64,000 bases of DNA from Mycolicibacter minnesotensis (GCF_010731755.1 NZ_AP022589.1:2480001-2544000), one strand, 5' to 3'; positions 32,933 to 42,327 are shown, counted from the first letter of the stretch. Made by a program: numbers and translations. The notes: generated by a model not told the origin, from the letters alone.

Positions 32933-34491
32933 CGTTTTTGGAGGACTGTGCGCGGTTCGGTGACCAGCTAGCGAAGTTGGTCGATGCTGGGGTTCCGGTT
33001 AAGGAGGCTGCGGTCGCGGTCGGCCTGTCCGGTGATCGGTGCTATGCGATTCTGCGGGCTATCGGCCGGCCCGCCGGGCAGGCCCGGGGTCCTGGCAAGC
33101 GTGGTGATCAGCGTGGGGTTGCCGATCGGGACGTCATCGTGGCCGTATTCGACAAGACGGGCTCGATCAATCAGGCGGCAAAAGCCTGTCGGGTATCGCA
33201 TTCGGTGGCGCGTCGAATATTGGTCGTCGAGGGTTTGGTCACCACCGAGAAGATCCCGCCGAAGGGCAAGGACGAGGCCAAACGTCGTTGCATGGAGCTG
33301 CTCGCGGCCGGCTGGTCAACCGCGCAGGCAGCTCGTGAGGTCGGTGTGAACGTACGGACCGCGCGGGACTGGCGCCAGGGGATTCGCCACGTCAACAACA
33401 CGCGGATCTATCCCGATGGCCGGGTCGTGGACTACAACCACGGCACCGTCTACAAACAGCCTGTGACCAGTGTGACCTGCGATGACGCCGGGCCGCCGGC
33501 GATTGACGGCCGGTATCTGTCGATCGAGGATCGGGTAGCGATCGCCGATGGCCTGCTCGGGAGGGATTCGCTGCGGGCGATCGCCGACCGGATCGGCAAG
33601 AACGTCTCCACCGTCTCGCGGGAGGTCCGCAGACACAGCATTGATGGCCGATATCTGCCGTATCAGGCCGATCGTGTGGCAGTGGCGGCCCGGGCGCGGC
33701 CCAAGCAGTCCAAACTGGTGGTGAACACGGTCCTGCGGGAGGCGGTCGAGGAAGGCTTATCGCGCAAGCTCTCACCGGAGCAGATCTCGCGCCGCCTGCG
33801 CCGGGATCATCCCGACGACGAGAGCATGTGGGTGAGCCACGAAACGATCTACCAGGCCCTCTACTTCCAGGCCCGAGGTAGCTTGAAACGAGAAGTGCAG
33901 CAAGCACTTCGGACCGGACGAACGAGACGTAAACCGCACCGCAAAGAGGGCGAACGCTATCAGCGGTTCACCGACCCGATGGTGATGATCAGCGACCGCC
34001 CCGCCGAAGTCGAAGACCGTGCGATCCCCGGGCATTGGGAAGGCGATCTGATCACCGGGGAGAAGAACCAAACCGCGATCGGCACCCTCGTGGAGCGAAC
34101 GACTCGTTACACGATGCTGCTGCACCTACCCCACGAGCATGACGCCCAGACCGTGCGCGATGCACTGATTGCGACTATGAGCACCCTGCCGGCGCATCTG
34201 CGGGGGTCACTGACCTGGGACCAAGGCGCCGAGATGGCCGGACACAAGCAGTTCAGCATGGCCACCGACATGGCCGTCTATTTCTGCGATCCGGCCAGCC
34301 CCTGGCAGCGTGGCAGCAACGAGAACACCAACGGACTGCTGCGGCAGTACTTCCCCAAAGGAACCGACCTGAGCATCTACGGACCCGAAGACCTCGAACA
34401 CGTCGCCCAAGAACTCAACGGCCGCCCACGCAAAACGCTCGGCTGGGACACCCCAGCCGAGCGCTTGCGTGATCTACTACTGGCCAACTAA
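32929..34491 (+). CDS. IS30-family DDE transposase
   Basis: 520 aa, longer than the usual 320-400 aa because of an N-terminal region (about residues 1-180) containing two helix-turn-helix-like segments ('AAVAVGLSGDRCYAIL', 'AAREVGVNVRTARDW') before the typical IS30 HTH ('AIADRIGKNVSTVSREVRRH', 217-236). The catalytic DDE triad is intact: Asp 373 in 'HWEGDLITG', Asp 431 in 'TWDQGAEM' and Glu 465 in 'SNENTNGLLRQY'. So it should be functional. The start codon is buried in a long hairpin. No stop or frameshift is visible. Confidence 0.94.
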   Translation: MSFLEDCARFGDQLAKLVDAGVPVKEAAVAVGLSGDRCYAILRAIGRPAGQARGPGKRGDQRGVADRDVIVAVFDKTGSINQAAKACRVSHSVARRILVVEGLVTTEKIPPKGKDEAKRRCMELLAAGWSTAQAAREVGVNVRTARDWRQGIRHVNNTRIYPDGRVVDYNHGTVYKQPVTSVTCDDAGPPAIDGRYLSIEDRVAIADGLLGRDSLRAIADRIGKNVSTVSREVRRHSIDGRYLPYQADRVAVAARARPKQSKLVVNTVLREAVEEGLSRKLSPEQISRRLRRDHPDDESMWVSHETIYQALYFQARGSLKREVQQALRTGRTRRKPHRKEGERYQRFTDPMVMISDRPAEVEDRAIPGHWEGDLITGEKNQTAIGTLVERTTRYTMLLHLPHEHDAQTVRDALIATMSTLPAHLRGSLTWDQGAEMAGHKQFSMATDMAVYFCDPASPWQRGSNENTNGLLRQYFPKGTDLSIYGPEDLEHVAQELNGRPRKTLGWDTPAERLRDLLLAN

Positions 34492-34496
34492 CCAGC

Positions 34497-34511
34497 AGTG
34501 TTGCGACGACC
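34497..34511 (-). repeat. right terminal inverted repeat of the IS
   Basis: AGTGTTGCGACGACC, the exact reverse complement of the left repeat; begins five bases after the transposase stop. Confidence 0.9.
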
Positions 34512-34525
34512 CCTAGAAACCGCCT

Positions 34526-34543
34526 CCCCGGGGCTTTTCTCGT
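34526..34543 (+). terminator. right arm of the split rpoC terminator
   Basis: CCCCGGGGCTTTTCTCGT, complementary to 32857-32874. The T-run that ended rpoC transcription is now 1.65 kb away from the left arm. Confidence 0.7.
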
Positions 34544-34566
34544 ATCAGCTGCCGAGCGTCAGCTGC

Positions 34567-34624
34567 CGAGCGTGAAGCCATCTTCACGTTCGATCATCGA
34601 GCGTGAAGCCATCTTCACGCTCGA
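34567..34624 (+). repeat. two tandem copies of a hairpin repeat
   Basis: Copy 1 (34567-34592) and copy 2 (34597-34624) each read GAGCGTGAAG-CCAT-CTTCACGCTC with small changes in copy 1; copy 2 has perfect 12-bp arms. A direct repeat CAGCTGCCGAGCGT precedes them twice (from 34546). They lie between the IS and the GCS2-like gene and may act as a terminator, an attenuator or a protein-binding array. Confidence 0.75.
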
Positions 34625-34678
34625 CGCGGAGGGCGGCGACGGTTGCGGGCCAGCGCTAGACCGGGTTGCATCGGTGTC

Positions 34679-36178
34679 ATGGGGGATGAAGTCAGCCGCA
34701 CCACCTACACCCGCAGTCAGCGCCGGCAGTACCGGCACAAGATCCAGCAGTGCCTGGATGTCTTCGAGACGATGCTGGCACAGTCCAGCTTCGAGTGTGA
34801 GCGGCCACTGACCGGAATGGAGATCGAAGGGAACCTGATCGGCGACGACTACCGGCCCGCAATGTCGAACGCCGGCGTGCTGTCCGCGATCGACGATCCC
34901 GCATATCAACGTGAATTAGGTTCCTACAACATCGAATTCAACGTGCCTCCGCGCCAGCTCACGGCGCTGTCCGCATTGGACTTGGAGACCGACGTTCGGG
35001 CCAGTCTCAACGACGCGGAGGCCAAGGCCCGCGCGAACGGCGCACGGATCGTGATGATCGGCATCTTGCCGACGCTGATGCCCGAGCATCTGGCCGGCGA
35101 TTGGATGAGTGACTCAGCACGGTATGCGGCGCTCAACGACTCCATCTTCGCCGCCCGGGGTGAAGACATCGGCATCGATATCGACGGGCCGGAGCCACTG
35201 AGCCTGCAGGTGGAGGACATCGCGCCGGAGTCGGCGTGCACCAGCATGCAGTTGCACCTTCAGGTGTCGCCGGCGGATTTCGCCGACCATTGGAACGCCG
35301 CACAGGTCCTGGCCGGCCCGCAGCTGGCGATTGGCGCCAACTCGCCCTACTTCTTTGGCCACCGGTTGTGGGCGGAGACTCGGGTGGAGCTGTTCGCCCA
35401 GTCCACCGACACGCGCTCTGATGAACTGAAAAACCAAGGCGTGCGACCCCGGGTGTGGTTCGGGGAACGCTGGATCACCTCGATCTTCGACCTGTTCGAG
35501 GAGAACGTTCGATACTTCCCGTCGCTCCTGCCCGAGGTGACCGACGAGGACCCGGCTCGCGTACTGGCCCAGGGGCGAACGCCGCAACTTGCGGAGCTGC
35601 GCCTGCACAACGGCACGGTGTACCGCTGGAACCGCCCGGTGTACGACGTCGTCGACGGGCGACCGCACCTGCGAGTGGAGAACCGGGTGTTGCCCTCCGG
35701 GCCGACCGTGACCGACATGGTGGCCAATGCGGTCTTTTACTACGGCTTATTGCGTCGGCTGGCCGGCGAGCAGCGACCACTGTGGACGCAGTTGAGCTTT
35801 GCGGTCGCCCACGACAACTTTCGCCGTGCCGCCCGGCACGGCATGGCGGCACGGCTGTTCTGGCCGCAGCTGGGTGAGGTCAGCGTGGCAGAGCTGACGC
35901 AACGCGAGTTACTGCCGCTGGCCCGCCAGGGCCTGGACGACTGGGGGGTGGCTCCCGCAGTCTGCGACCGGTACCTGGGCATCATCGGTGACCGGGTGGC
36001 GGCGGGCCGCAACGGTGCCACCTGGCAGGTGACGACCGTCCGCGCATTGCAGGCCCAGGGGCTGAGCCGCTCAGCAGCGCTGGCGGAGATGCTGCGCCGC
36101 TACTGCACGCACATGCATTCCAACCAGCCGGTGCACACCTGGCCGACCGAACCGGCCGCAGGTATCGGACTAAGCTGA
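34679..36178 (+). CDS. GCS2-like carboxylate-amine ligase
   Basis: 499 aa. The N-terminal '[10 protein letters not shown]' and the region 'NIEFNVPP', plus the central Gln/His-rich '[11 protein letters not shown]'-like segment, resemble the glutamate-cysteine ligase family 2 fold, whose members join a carboxylate to an amine using ATP. Mycobacteria make mycothiol, not glutathione, so glutamate-cysteine ligation is doubtful and the true substrate is unknown. I use the ATG at 34679; a frame open from 34643 has no good ribosome binding site. It is followed six bases later by the endonuclease IV gene. Confidence 0.7.
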   Translation: MGDEVSRTTYTRSQRRQYRHKIQQCLDVFETMLAQSSFECERPLTGMEIEGNLIGDDYRPAMSNAGVLSAIDDPAYQRELGSYNIEFNVPPRQLTALSALDLETDVRASLNDAEAKARANGARIVMIGILPTLMPEHLAGDWMSDSARYAALNDSIFAARGEDIGIDIDGPEPLSLQVEDIAPESACTSMQLHLQVSPADFADHWNAAQVLAGPQLAIGANSPYFFGHRLWAETRVELFAQSTDTRSDELKNQGVRPRVWFGERWITSIFDLFEENVRYFPSLLPEVTDEDPARVLAQGRTPQLAELRLHNGTVYRWNRPVYDVVDGRPHLRVENRVLPSGPTVTDMVANAVFYYGLLRRLAGEQRPLWTQLSFAVAHDNFRRAARHGMAARLFWPQLGEVSVAELTQRELLPLARQGLDDWGVAPAVCDRYLGIIGDRVAAGRNGATWQVTTVRALQAQGLSRSAALAEMLRRYCTHMHSNQPVHTWPTEPAAGIGLS

Positions 36179-36183
36179 CCGCC

Positions 36184-36942
36184 GTGTTGATCGGATCCCA
36201 TGTGCGCCCGCAGAATCCGTTGGCTGCTGCCGAAGCCGACGGCGCTGACACGGTGCAGATCTTCCTCGGCAACCCGCAGAGCTGGAAGCCGCCCAAGCCG
36301 CGTGAGGACGCGGCGCAGCTGCGTGCGGCGGCGCTGCCGATCTACGTCCATGCGCCCTATCTGATCAACGTCGCCTCCCCGAACAATCGGGTGCGGATCC
36401 CGTCGCGCACCATCTTGCAGCAGACCTGTGACGCCGCCGCCGATGTCGGTGCGGTCGCGGTGATCGTGCACGGCGGGCATGTCAGCGCCGACGACGATGA
36501 CGTGGCGGCCGGCTTCGCTCGGTGGCGCAAAGCGTTGGACAGCTTGGAATCCGAGGTGCCGGTGTACCTGGAGAACACCGCCGGTGGTGACCACGCCATG
36601 GCGCGGCACTTCGACACCATCGCCAGGCTGTGGGACCACATCGGCGACACCGGAGTGGGGTTCTGCCTGGACACTTGCCACACCTGGGCGGCCGGGGAAT
36701 CGCTGCCCGACGCGGTGCAGCGCATCAAGGCGGTGACCGGTCGCATCGACCTGGTGCACTGCAACGACTCCAAGGATGCCCCGGGTTCGGGCCGGGACCG
36801 GCACGCCAACTTCGGTACCGGCCAAATCGATCCCGAGCTGCTGGTGGCGGTGGTCCGGGCTGCCGGGGCTCCGGTGATCTGCGAGACCGCCGAGGAGGGC
36901 CGAAAGGCCGACATCGCGTTTCTGCGGGATCGGCTGAGCTGA
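36184..36942 (+). CDS. nfo: endonuclease IV (Nfo/End)
   Basis: 252 aa with a GTG start. The metal-binding residues lie in 'VHAPYLIN', 'VHGGHVS', 'YLENTAGG', '[11 protein letters not shown]', '[11 protein letters not shown]' and 'CETAEEG', the full AP-endonuclease IV set. The enzyme cuts 5' to abasic sites in base excision repair. It matches the M. tuberculosis gene end (Rv0670). The six-base gap after the ligase-like gene suggests one transcript. Confidence 0.95.
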   Translation: MLIGSHVRPQNPLAAAEADGADTVQIFLGNPQSWKPPKPREDAAQLRAAALPIYVHAPYLINVASPNNRVRIPSRTILQQTCDAAADVGAVAVIVHGGHVSADDDDVAAGFARWRKALDSLESEVPVYLENTAGGDHAMARHFDTIARLWDHIGDTGVGFCLDTCHTWAAGESLPDAVQRIKAVTGRIDLVHCNDSKDAPGSGRDRHANFGTGQIDPELLVAVVRAAGAPVICETAEEGRKADIAFLRDRLS

Positions 36943-37297
36943 GGTCGGCGCTGCGGGGGTGCGCGCCTACTTTGAGTGCTCCGGAACCGACAGGAAACAT
37001 CCAAAAAGATCGATTTATCGATCAGGGGAAGACAATCGGTTGGTTCTGTGCTACAAATTACTCAGGCGCCGTGACCGCGGCGGCTGCGCACGGGTCTCAG
37101 GACTGGAGGGGGTCCACGTGCCTGAGCGACACCAGTGTGGTGTGGGGGGAGTGCGCAGCCGCTAGTCCGGCGCCCCAAAACGACGGCGGTCACAGCCGGG
37201 AGCATCCCGAACCCGGCTGTGGCCGCCGTTTATGTTGCGCGGCATAAATCGAGTTACGTCTCTTGTTCGCGCGCAGAAAAACTGTAATATTCCCGCT
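36943..37297 (+). other. intergenic region between nfo and fadE8, possible small RNA
   Basis: No coding region is convincing in these 355 bases. There is a perfect 16-bp palindrome GATCGATTTATCGATC (37008-37023), a TTGG..TACAAAT-like promoter trace around 37040, several G-rich hairpins, and a strong terminator at 37183-37229. The arrangement of promoter-like and terminator-like signals without a gene between is compatible with a small RNA. Confidence 0.4.
37183..37229 (+). terminator. intrinsic terminator
   Basis: Arms ACGGCGGTCACAGCCGGG (37183-37200) and CCCGGCTGTGGCCGCCGT (37212-37229) form an 18-bp stem with one G-U pair and an 11-base loop; TTATGTT follows. It ends any transcript coming from the left. 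Confidence 0.8.
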
Positions 37298-38938
37298 ATG
37301 GCCGACACTCACATCGTCACCAATCAGGTACTTCCGCTGGAAGGCTATAACCCGGCGTCATCACCCGTGCTCATCGAGGCGCTGATCCGCGAGGGCGGCC
37401 AATGGGGAGTCGACGAGGTCACGGATCTGGGGGCGCTCTCCGGCTCCAAACAGGTGCAACGATGGGGCGAGCTGGCCGACCGTAATCGCCCGGTGCTGCA
37501 TACCCACGACGTCGTGGGCAACCGGGTCGACGAGGTGGAGTACGACCCGGCCTACCACGAGCTGATGAGCGCTGCGATCTCCCACGGCCTGCACGCCGCC
37601 CCGTGGGCCGACCCGCGGCCGGGCGCCCACGTCGTTCGCGCCGCGGCGACCGGTGTGTGGACTGCCGAGCCCGGCCACATGTGTCCGATCTCGATGACAT
37701 ACGCGATCGTGCCCGCCCTGCGCAACAACGCAGAACTGGCCGCCACCTACGAACCGCTGCTGACCAGCCGCGTCTACGACCCCGAACTGAAGGTGCCCGC
37801 CACCAAAGCCGGTATCACCGCAGGCATGTCGATGACCGAAAAGCAGGGCGGCTCCGATGTGCGAGCCGGAACCACCCAGGCCGTGCCGAACGCCGATGGC
37901 AGCTACACCCTGACCGGCCACAAATGGTTCACCTCCGCGCCCATGTGCGACGTGTTCCTGGTGCTGGCGCAGGCGCCCGGGGGATTGAGCTGTTTCTTCC
38001 TACCTCGAGTCCTGCCTGATGGCACCCGCAACCGGATGCACCTGCAGCGGCTCAAGGACAAACTCGGCAACCACGCCAACGCCTCCAGCGAGATCGAATA
38101 CGACGGTGCGACGGCATGGCTGGTAGGCGAAGAGGGTCGCGGGGTTTCGGTGATCATCGAGATGGTCAACCTCACGCGGCTGGACTGTGCGCTGGGCAGT
38201 GCCACCAGCATGCGGATGGGCCTGGCGCGCGCCATCTACCACGCTCAGCATCGAAAGGCGTTCGGCGCCTATCTGATCGACCAACCGCTGATGCGCAACG
38301 TGCTGGCTGACCTGGCTGTGGAGGCGGAGGCCGCCACCATGGTGGCGATGCGGATGGCCGGCGCGACGGACAAGGCTGTCCGCGGCGACGAACGCGAGAG
38401 TCTGCTGCGCCGGATAGGGCTGGCCGCCACCAAGTACTGGGTGTGCAAGCGCGCCACCCCGCATGCCGCCGAGGCCATGGAGTGCCTGGGCGGAAACGGC
38501 TACATCGAAGACTCGTTGATGCCGAGGCTGTATCGGGAGGCTCCCTTGATGGGCATCTGGGAGGGCTCGGGCAACGTCAGCGCACTGGACACGTTGCGGG
38601 CCCTGGCTACCCAGCCCCAATCGGTGGCAGTGCTCTTTGATGAGCTGGATCAGACCGCCGGGCAGGACCAGCGGCTGGATGCCCACGTAGGTGCGTTGAA
38701 GGCGCAGCTGGCCGGCTTGGGTAACGACCTGACGGCCGCCCAATATCAAGCGCGCAAGATCGCCGAGGACATCTGTCTGGCGATGCAGGGTGCCCTGCTG
38801 GTGCGCCATGGCCACCCCGCGGTCGCCGAGGCGTTCCTGGCGACCCGGTTCGCGCGTCAGTGGGGCGGTGCATTCGGCACCCTGCCGACGGGCGTGGACC
38901 TCGGGCCGATCATCGAGCGCGCGCTGGTCAAGGGCTGA
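37298..38938 (+). CDS. fadE8: acyl-CoA dehydrogenase FadE8 (AidB-like)
   Basis: 546 aa, within the longer AidB-like branch of acyl-CoA dehydrogenases. FAD- and substrate-binding segments are visible ('SMTEKQGGSDVRAGTTQA', 'YTLTGHKWFTSAPMCDVF', 'RLDCALGSATSMRMGLARAIYHAQHRKAFG', 'AAEAMECLGGNGYIEDSLMPRLYREAPLMGIWEGSGNV'). It probably oxidises an acyl-CoA or, as in AidB, binds DNA in alkylation stress. I use ATG 37298; the upstream frame is open but poorly supported. It is followed by echA4. Confidence 0.92.
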   Translation: MADTHIVTNQVLPLEGYNPASSPVLIEALIREGGQWGVDEVTDLGALSGSKQVQRWGELADRNRPVLHTHDVVGNRVDEVEYDPAYHELMSAAISHGLHAAPWADPRPGAHVVRAAATGVWTAEPGHMCPISMTYAIVPALRNNAELAATYEPLLTSRVYDPELKVPATKAGITAGMSMTEKQGGSDVRAGTTQAVPNADGSYTLTGHKWFTSAPMCDVFLVLAQAPGGLSCFFLPRVLPDGTRNRMHLQRLKDKLGNHANASSEIEYDGATAWLVGEEGRGVSVIIEMVNLTRLDCALGSATSMRMGLARAIYHAQHRKAFGAYLIDQPLMRNVLADLAVEAEAATMVAMRMAGATDKAVRGDERESLLRRIGLAATKYWVCKRATPHAAEAMECLGGNGYIEDSLMPRLYREAPLMGIWEGSGNVSALDTLRALATQPQSVAVLFDELDQTAGQDQRLDAHVGALKAQLAGLGNDLTAAQYQARKIAEDICLAMQGALLVRHGHPAVAEAFLATRFARQWGGAFGTLPTGVDLGPIIERALVKG

Positions 38939-38949
38939 GGCGCCACGTC

Positions 38950-39885
38950 ATGCGGCATCACATCGCGCCGGTCGAATACGACAACCTGCGGACCATGACC
39001 TACGAGGTCACCGACCGCGTCGCCCGGATCACCTTCAACCGTCCCGAACACGGCAACGCGATCACGGCCGACACACCGCTGGAGCTGTCGGCGATGGTGG
39101 AGCGCGCCGACCTGGACCCCAACGTCCACGTGATCCTGGTGTCGGGACGCGGTGAGGGTTTCTGTGCCGGCTTCGATCTGGGCGCCTATGCCGAAGGTTC
39201 GGCGTCGCCGGGTGGCGAGAACTTCCGGGGCAGCGTCCTCGACGGTAAGACCCAAGCCACCAACCACCGTGCGGATCAGCCGTGGGACCCGATGATCGAC
39301 TACCAGATGATGAGCCGATTCGTCCGCGGCTTCGCCTCGCTGATGTACGCCGACAAGCCGACCGTGGTCAAGATCCATGGCTATTGCGTGGCCGGGGGCA
39401 CCGATATCGCCCTGCACGCCGACCAGGTGATTGCGGCATCCGACGCCAAGATCGGCTACCCGCCGATGCGGGTGTGGGGCGTGCCCGCCGCCGGGCTCTG
39501 GGCGCACCGGCTCGGCGACCAACGCGCCAAACGTCTTCTGCTGACCGGTGATTGCATCACCGGTGCGCAGGCCGCCGAATGGGGCCTGGCGATCGAGGCA
39601 CCCGAGCCGGCCGACCTCGATGAGCGCACCGAACGCCTGGTGGCCCGGATCGCCGCAATGCCGGTCAATCAGCTGATCATGGCCAAACTGGCGCTCAACA
39701 CCGCCCTGCTGCAGCAGGGCGTGGCCACCAGTCGCATGGTCAGCACCGTGTTCGACGGGGTGGCACGGCACACGCCCGAGGGGCACGCCTTCGTCGCCGA
39801 CGCGGTGGCGCACGGGTTCCGTGACGCGGTGCGCCACCGTGACGAGCCGTTCGGTGACTACGGCCGGCGGGCCTCAGGAGTTTAG
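38950..39885 (+). CDS. echA4: enoyl-CoA hydratase/isomerase family protein EchA4
   Basis: 311 aa. The crotonase fold is visible with the first oxyanion segment 'EGFCAGFDLGAYAEG' and the second 'VKIHGYCVAGGTDIALHADQVIA'. The start at 38950 gives the same length as M. tuberculosis EchA4; a second ATG at 38995 ('MTYEVTDRVARITF') is close to the usual N-terminus of the domain. It follows fadE8 by 12 bases and probably hydrates or isomerises an enoyl-CoA product of that enzyme. Confidence 0.9.
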   Translation: MRHHIAPVEYDNLRTMTYEVTDRVARITFNRPEHGNAITADTPLELSAMVERADLDPNVHVILVSGRGEGFCAGFDLGAYAEGSASPGGENFRGSVLDGKTQATNHRADQPWDPMIDYQMMSRFVRGFASLMYADKPTVVKIHGYCVAGGTDIALHADQVIAASDAKIGYPPMRVWGVPAAGLWAHRLGDQRAKRLLLTGDCITGAQAAEWGLAIEAPEPADLDERTERLVARIAAMPVNQLIMAKLALNTALLQQGVATSRMVSTVFDGVARHTPEGHAFVADAVAHGFRDAVRHRDEPFGDYGRRASGV

Positions 39886-39897
39886 GACCCACACACG

Positions 39898-40629
39898 ATG
39901 CCCAACACTGTGCGTATGACCGCCCGATCGGTGGTGCTGTCGGTATTGCTGGGGGCCCATCCAGCCTCCGCTACTTCCGCTGAACTTCTTCGTCTGACAA
40001 CGGATTTCGGAATCAAGGAAACCGCACTGCGGGTTGCTTTGACTCGGCTGGTCGCCGCCGGTGACCTGGTCCGCTCGGCCGAGGGATACGGCCTGTCCGA
40101 GCGTCTGCTGGCGCGTCAGCGTCGACAGGATGCGGCCCTGGATCCCCAGACTCGGCGATGGGGTGGCAACTGGCTGACGGTGGTGATCACCAGCATCGGC
40201 TGCGACGCGCGAACCCGCGCCGCGCTGCGCTCCGGCCTGTCCGAGCGGCGATTCGCCGAGCTGCGCGAAGGGATCTGGATGCGGCCGGACAACATCGACG
40301 TCGAGTTGGGCGACATGCTGGGCGGCTACACCCGGCTGCTCACTGCACGTGACCAGGAGCCTGCCGACCTGGCCGCCACCTTGTGGGATCTGGCGGCGTG
40401 GGCGCAGACCGGACATGAGTTGCTCGCCGCGATGGGTGACGCGCAGGACATGCCCGGCCGATTCGTCGTTGCTGCCGCCATGGTCCGGCACCTTCGCCAG
40501 GACCCGGTGCTGCCCCCCGAACTGCTTCCGCAGGACTGGCCCGGTTCGCGAATCCGCAGTCGCTACGCGGAATTCGTCGATGAGTTGGCTTCGCGGCGAG
40601 ACACGAGCCGAGAGGCGGTGCTGCGATGA
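39898..40629 (+). CDS. PaaX-family transcriptional regulator
   Basis: 243 aa. The N-terminal winged-helix region ('MTARSVVLSVLLGAHPASATSAELLRLTTDFGIKETALRVALTRLVAAGDLVRS') and the C-terminal PaaX domain match this family, which controls aromatic or acyl-CoA degradation genes and binds acyl-CoA ligands. It lies between echA4 and echA5 and its stop overlaps the start of echA5 (ATGA). It is likely to regulate the surrounding cluster. Corresponds to Rv0674. Confidence 0.88.
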   Translation: MPNTVRMTARSVVLSVLLGAHPASATSAELLRLTTDFGIKETALRVALTRLVAAGDLVRSAEGYGLSERLLARQRRQDAALDPQTRRWGGNWLTVVITSIGCDARTRAALRSGLSERRFAELREGIWMRPDNIDVELGDMLGGYTRLLTARDQEPADLAATLWDLAAWAQTGHELLAAMGDAQDMPGRFVVAAAMVRHLRQDPVLPPELLPQDWPGSRIRSRYAEFVDELASRRDTSREAVLR

Positions 40630-41390
40630 GCCCCGCGGTGCGCGTGGAGCGCAATGGCCCGGTCACCACAGTGATCCTGGATCGGCCGCAGGCGCGCAAC
40701 GCCGTGGACGGTCCCACCGCCGCAGCGCTGTATCAGGCTTTCGAGGAGTTCGACCGCGACGCAACCGCATCCGTGGCGGTCTTATGGGGCGACAACGGAA
40801 CGTTCTGTGCGGGAGCTGATCTCAAGGCATTGGGCACCCCGAACGCAAATCAGACCAGCCGCAGTGGTCCTGGTCCCATGGGCCCGACCCGAATGATCTT
40901 GTCCAAACCCGTGATCGCGGCGGTGAGTGGCTACGCAGTAGCCGGCGGGCTGGAGCTGGCGCTGTGGTGCGACATGCGGGTGGTCGAAGCCGACGCGGTG
41001 TTCGGCGTCTTCTGCCGGCGCTGGGGTGTTCCGCTCATCGACGGCGGCACCGTGCGGCTTCCCCGGCTGATCGGCCACAGCCGCGCCATGGACATGATCC
41101 TCACCGGCCGGGCCGTGGACGCCGACGAGGCCCAGGCGATGGGACTGGCCAATCGGGTGGTCCCGCGTGGTCAGGCGCGCGCGGCGGCCGAGCAGCTTGC
41201 GCTGGAACTGGCCGAGCTTCCGCAGGATTGCCTTCGCTCCGATCGGCTCTCGGCGCTGCGGCAGTGGGGAATGGCCGAATCCCCTGCGATGGATCAGGAA
41301 TTCACGAGCATCGAACGGGTGGCGCAAGAGGCGCTGCGTGGCGCGGGCCGGTTTGCCAGTGGGGCCGGCCGGCACGGCGCGAGAGCCTGA
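40626..41390 (+). CDS. echA5: enoyl-CoA hydratase family protein EchA5
   Basis: 254 aa. Crotonase fold with 'NGTFCAGADLKALG' and 'AAVSGYAVAGGLELALWCDMRV', both oxyanion-hole segments. A Glu-rich catalytic region is less clear ('FCRRWGVPLIDGGTVRLPRLIG'), so it may be an isomerase or an inactive relative; catalytic residues were not fully assigned. Its ATG overlaps the regulator's stop. Confidence 0.9.
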   Translation: MSPAVRVERNGPVTTVILDRPQARNAVDGPTAAALYQAFEEFDRDATASVAVLWGDNGTFCAGADLKALGTPNANQTSRSGPGPMGPTRMILSKPVIAAVSGYAVAGGLELALWCDMRVVEADAVFGVFCRRWGVPLIDGGTVRLPRLIGHSRAMDMILTGRAVDADEAQAMGLANRVVPRGQARAAAEQLALELAELPQDCLRSDRLSALRQWGMAESPAMDQEFTSIERVAQEALRGAGRFASGAGRHGARA

Positions 41391-41409
41391 GCGCTGGTCT
41401 GTCGACTCG

Positions 41410-41820
41410 TCAGCGTTTGTCGGTGACGGTGTTGCGGGAGCCGTGATTGTCGACTTTGGGCTCGCCGCCGCGATAGGTGACGGAGTTGTTGAGTCCGGTC
41501 AGCCGCAGCACCTTGTCGACGCGCTCGATCGTGATGCGATTGTCGGCACCGCTGATGGTGACCTCCTCGCAGCGGCCCCGGACCGTCAGCTTGTTGTTCG
41601 AACCGACCACATTCAGTGACTTGCCGTCTGCGCAGTCCAATGCCGACGTTGCACCGAATGACTCGTAGCTGATCGTGTTCGAGAACCGCCCCTCGTAGTT
41701 CTTCGAGATCCGGCCGGACTTGGGAGGCGCCTCGGACTCGCACCCGGCGACGGCAACCGCCAGCAGTGCCATCCCCCCGGCAAGCAACGCCCGGAGGTGG
41801 AGGTGGCGCCCGTGGATCAC
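41410..41820 (-). CDS. DUF3060-like lipoprotein
   Basis: 136 aa. A basic N-terminus, a hydrophobic stretch and a lipobox ending 'AVAGC' (Cys about 27) indicate a lipoprotein. The mature part has the repeating beta pattern with alternating 'GSNNKLTVRGRCEEVTISGADNRITIE' and 'VLRLTGLNNSVTYRGG', typical of DUF3060. Function unknown. It overlaps the second DUF3060-like gene by four bases; the pair matches Rv0679c/Rv0680c. Confidence 0.8.
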   Translation of the reverse strand: MIHGRHLHLRALLAGGMALLAVAVAGCESEAPPKSGRISKNYEGRFSNTISYESFGATSALDCADGKSLNVVGSNNKLTVRGRCEEVTISGADNRITIERVDKVLRLTGLNNSVTYRGGEPKVDNHGSRNTVTDKR

Positions 41821-42182
41821 GCCGGTACGCGTTGGAGCCGGTTGGTCATCCCCAGCTCACGTCCGCGATCGAACAGCAGCGGGTCGCCGTTGTGGTAGTA
41901 CACGGTCGTGTCATTGCCGTAGACGGTCACGTCATTGACGATGGTGTCGGCGATCACGGTGTTCTGCGAGCCCTGGGTGGTCACCGCCCAACAGGTGCCC
42001 ATCGCGTGGATGGTCAGGTTGGCGCCATTGATGAACAGCGTCCCACCGTCGCAGTCCAGTGTGTGGGTCTCGTGCACCCCATAGATATGGATGTCGCCGG
42101 GGACCGCGTGGGCGCCGGGCGCATTCCCCAGCGAACCCGCGACCAAACACAGCAGCGTCCCGGCCAGCGCAGTCCGCTTCAT
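41817..42182 (-). CDS. secreted DUF3060-like protein
   Basis: 121 aa with a clear signal peptide and Ala-X-Ala cleavage site near residue 26 ('...GAHA-VPG'). The mature domain ('LDCDGGTLFINGANLTIHAMGTCWAVTTQGSQNTVIADTIVNDVTVYGNDTTVYYHNGDP') resembles the same beta-repeat fold as its downstream neighbour. Start chosen at the ATG before 'KRTALAGTLL' because it opens the signal peptide. It is the first gene of the pair. Confidence 0.78.
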   Translation of the reverse strand: MKRTALAGTLLCLVAGSLGNAPGAHAVPGDIHIYGVHETHTLDCDGGTLFINGANLTIHAMGTCWAVTTQGSQNTVIADTIVNDVTVYGNDTTVYYHNGDPLLFDRGRELGMTNRLQRVPA

Positions 42183-42327
42183 GTCCCCGTGCCCCTCTCG
42201 CCGGACGCAATGTCGACAAAGCTTACGTCGCATCTGCTGGCGCGTACTCGGGTTCCCCCACTAAGCGGTCGATTAGAGTTCCTTGCTGACCTGCTCCTCC
42301 ATCTGCACCCTACGAAGGGCGTACGCC

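Larger units (their letters stand above)
32890..34511 (+). mobile_element. IS30-family insertion sequence
   Basis: 1622 bases bounded by perfect 15-bp inverted repeats: GGTCGTCGCAACACT at 32890-32904 and its complement at 34497-34511. It contains one transposase gene filling almost all of it. No target duplication is visible (left flank ..ACAT, right flank CCTAG..), perhaps because it is short or has diverged. It sits in the loop of the rpoC terminator. Confidence 0.92.

Noticed and set aside
32875..34525. target-site duplication of the IS
   Set aside because: Bases adjoining the inverted repeats do not match (..ACAT versus CCTAG..), so none is claimed.
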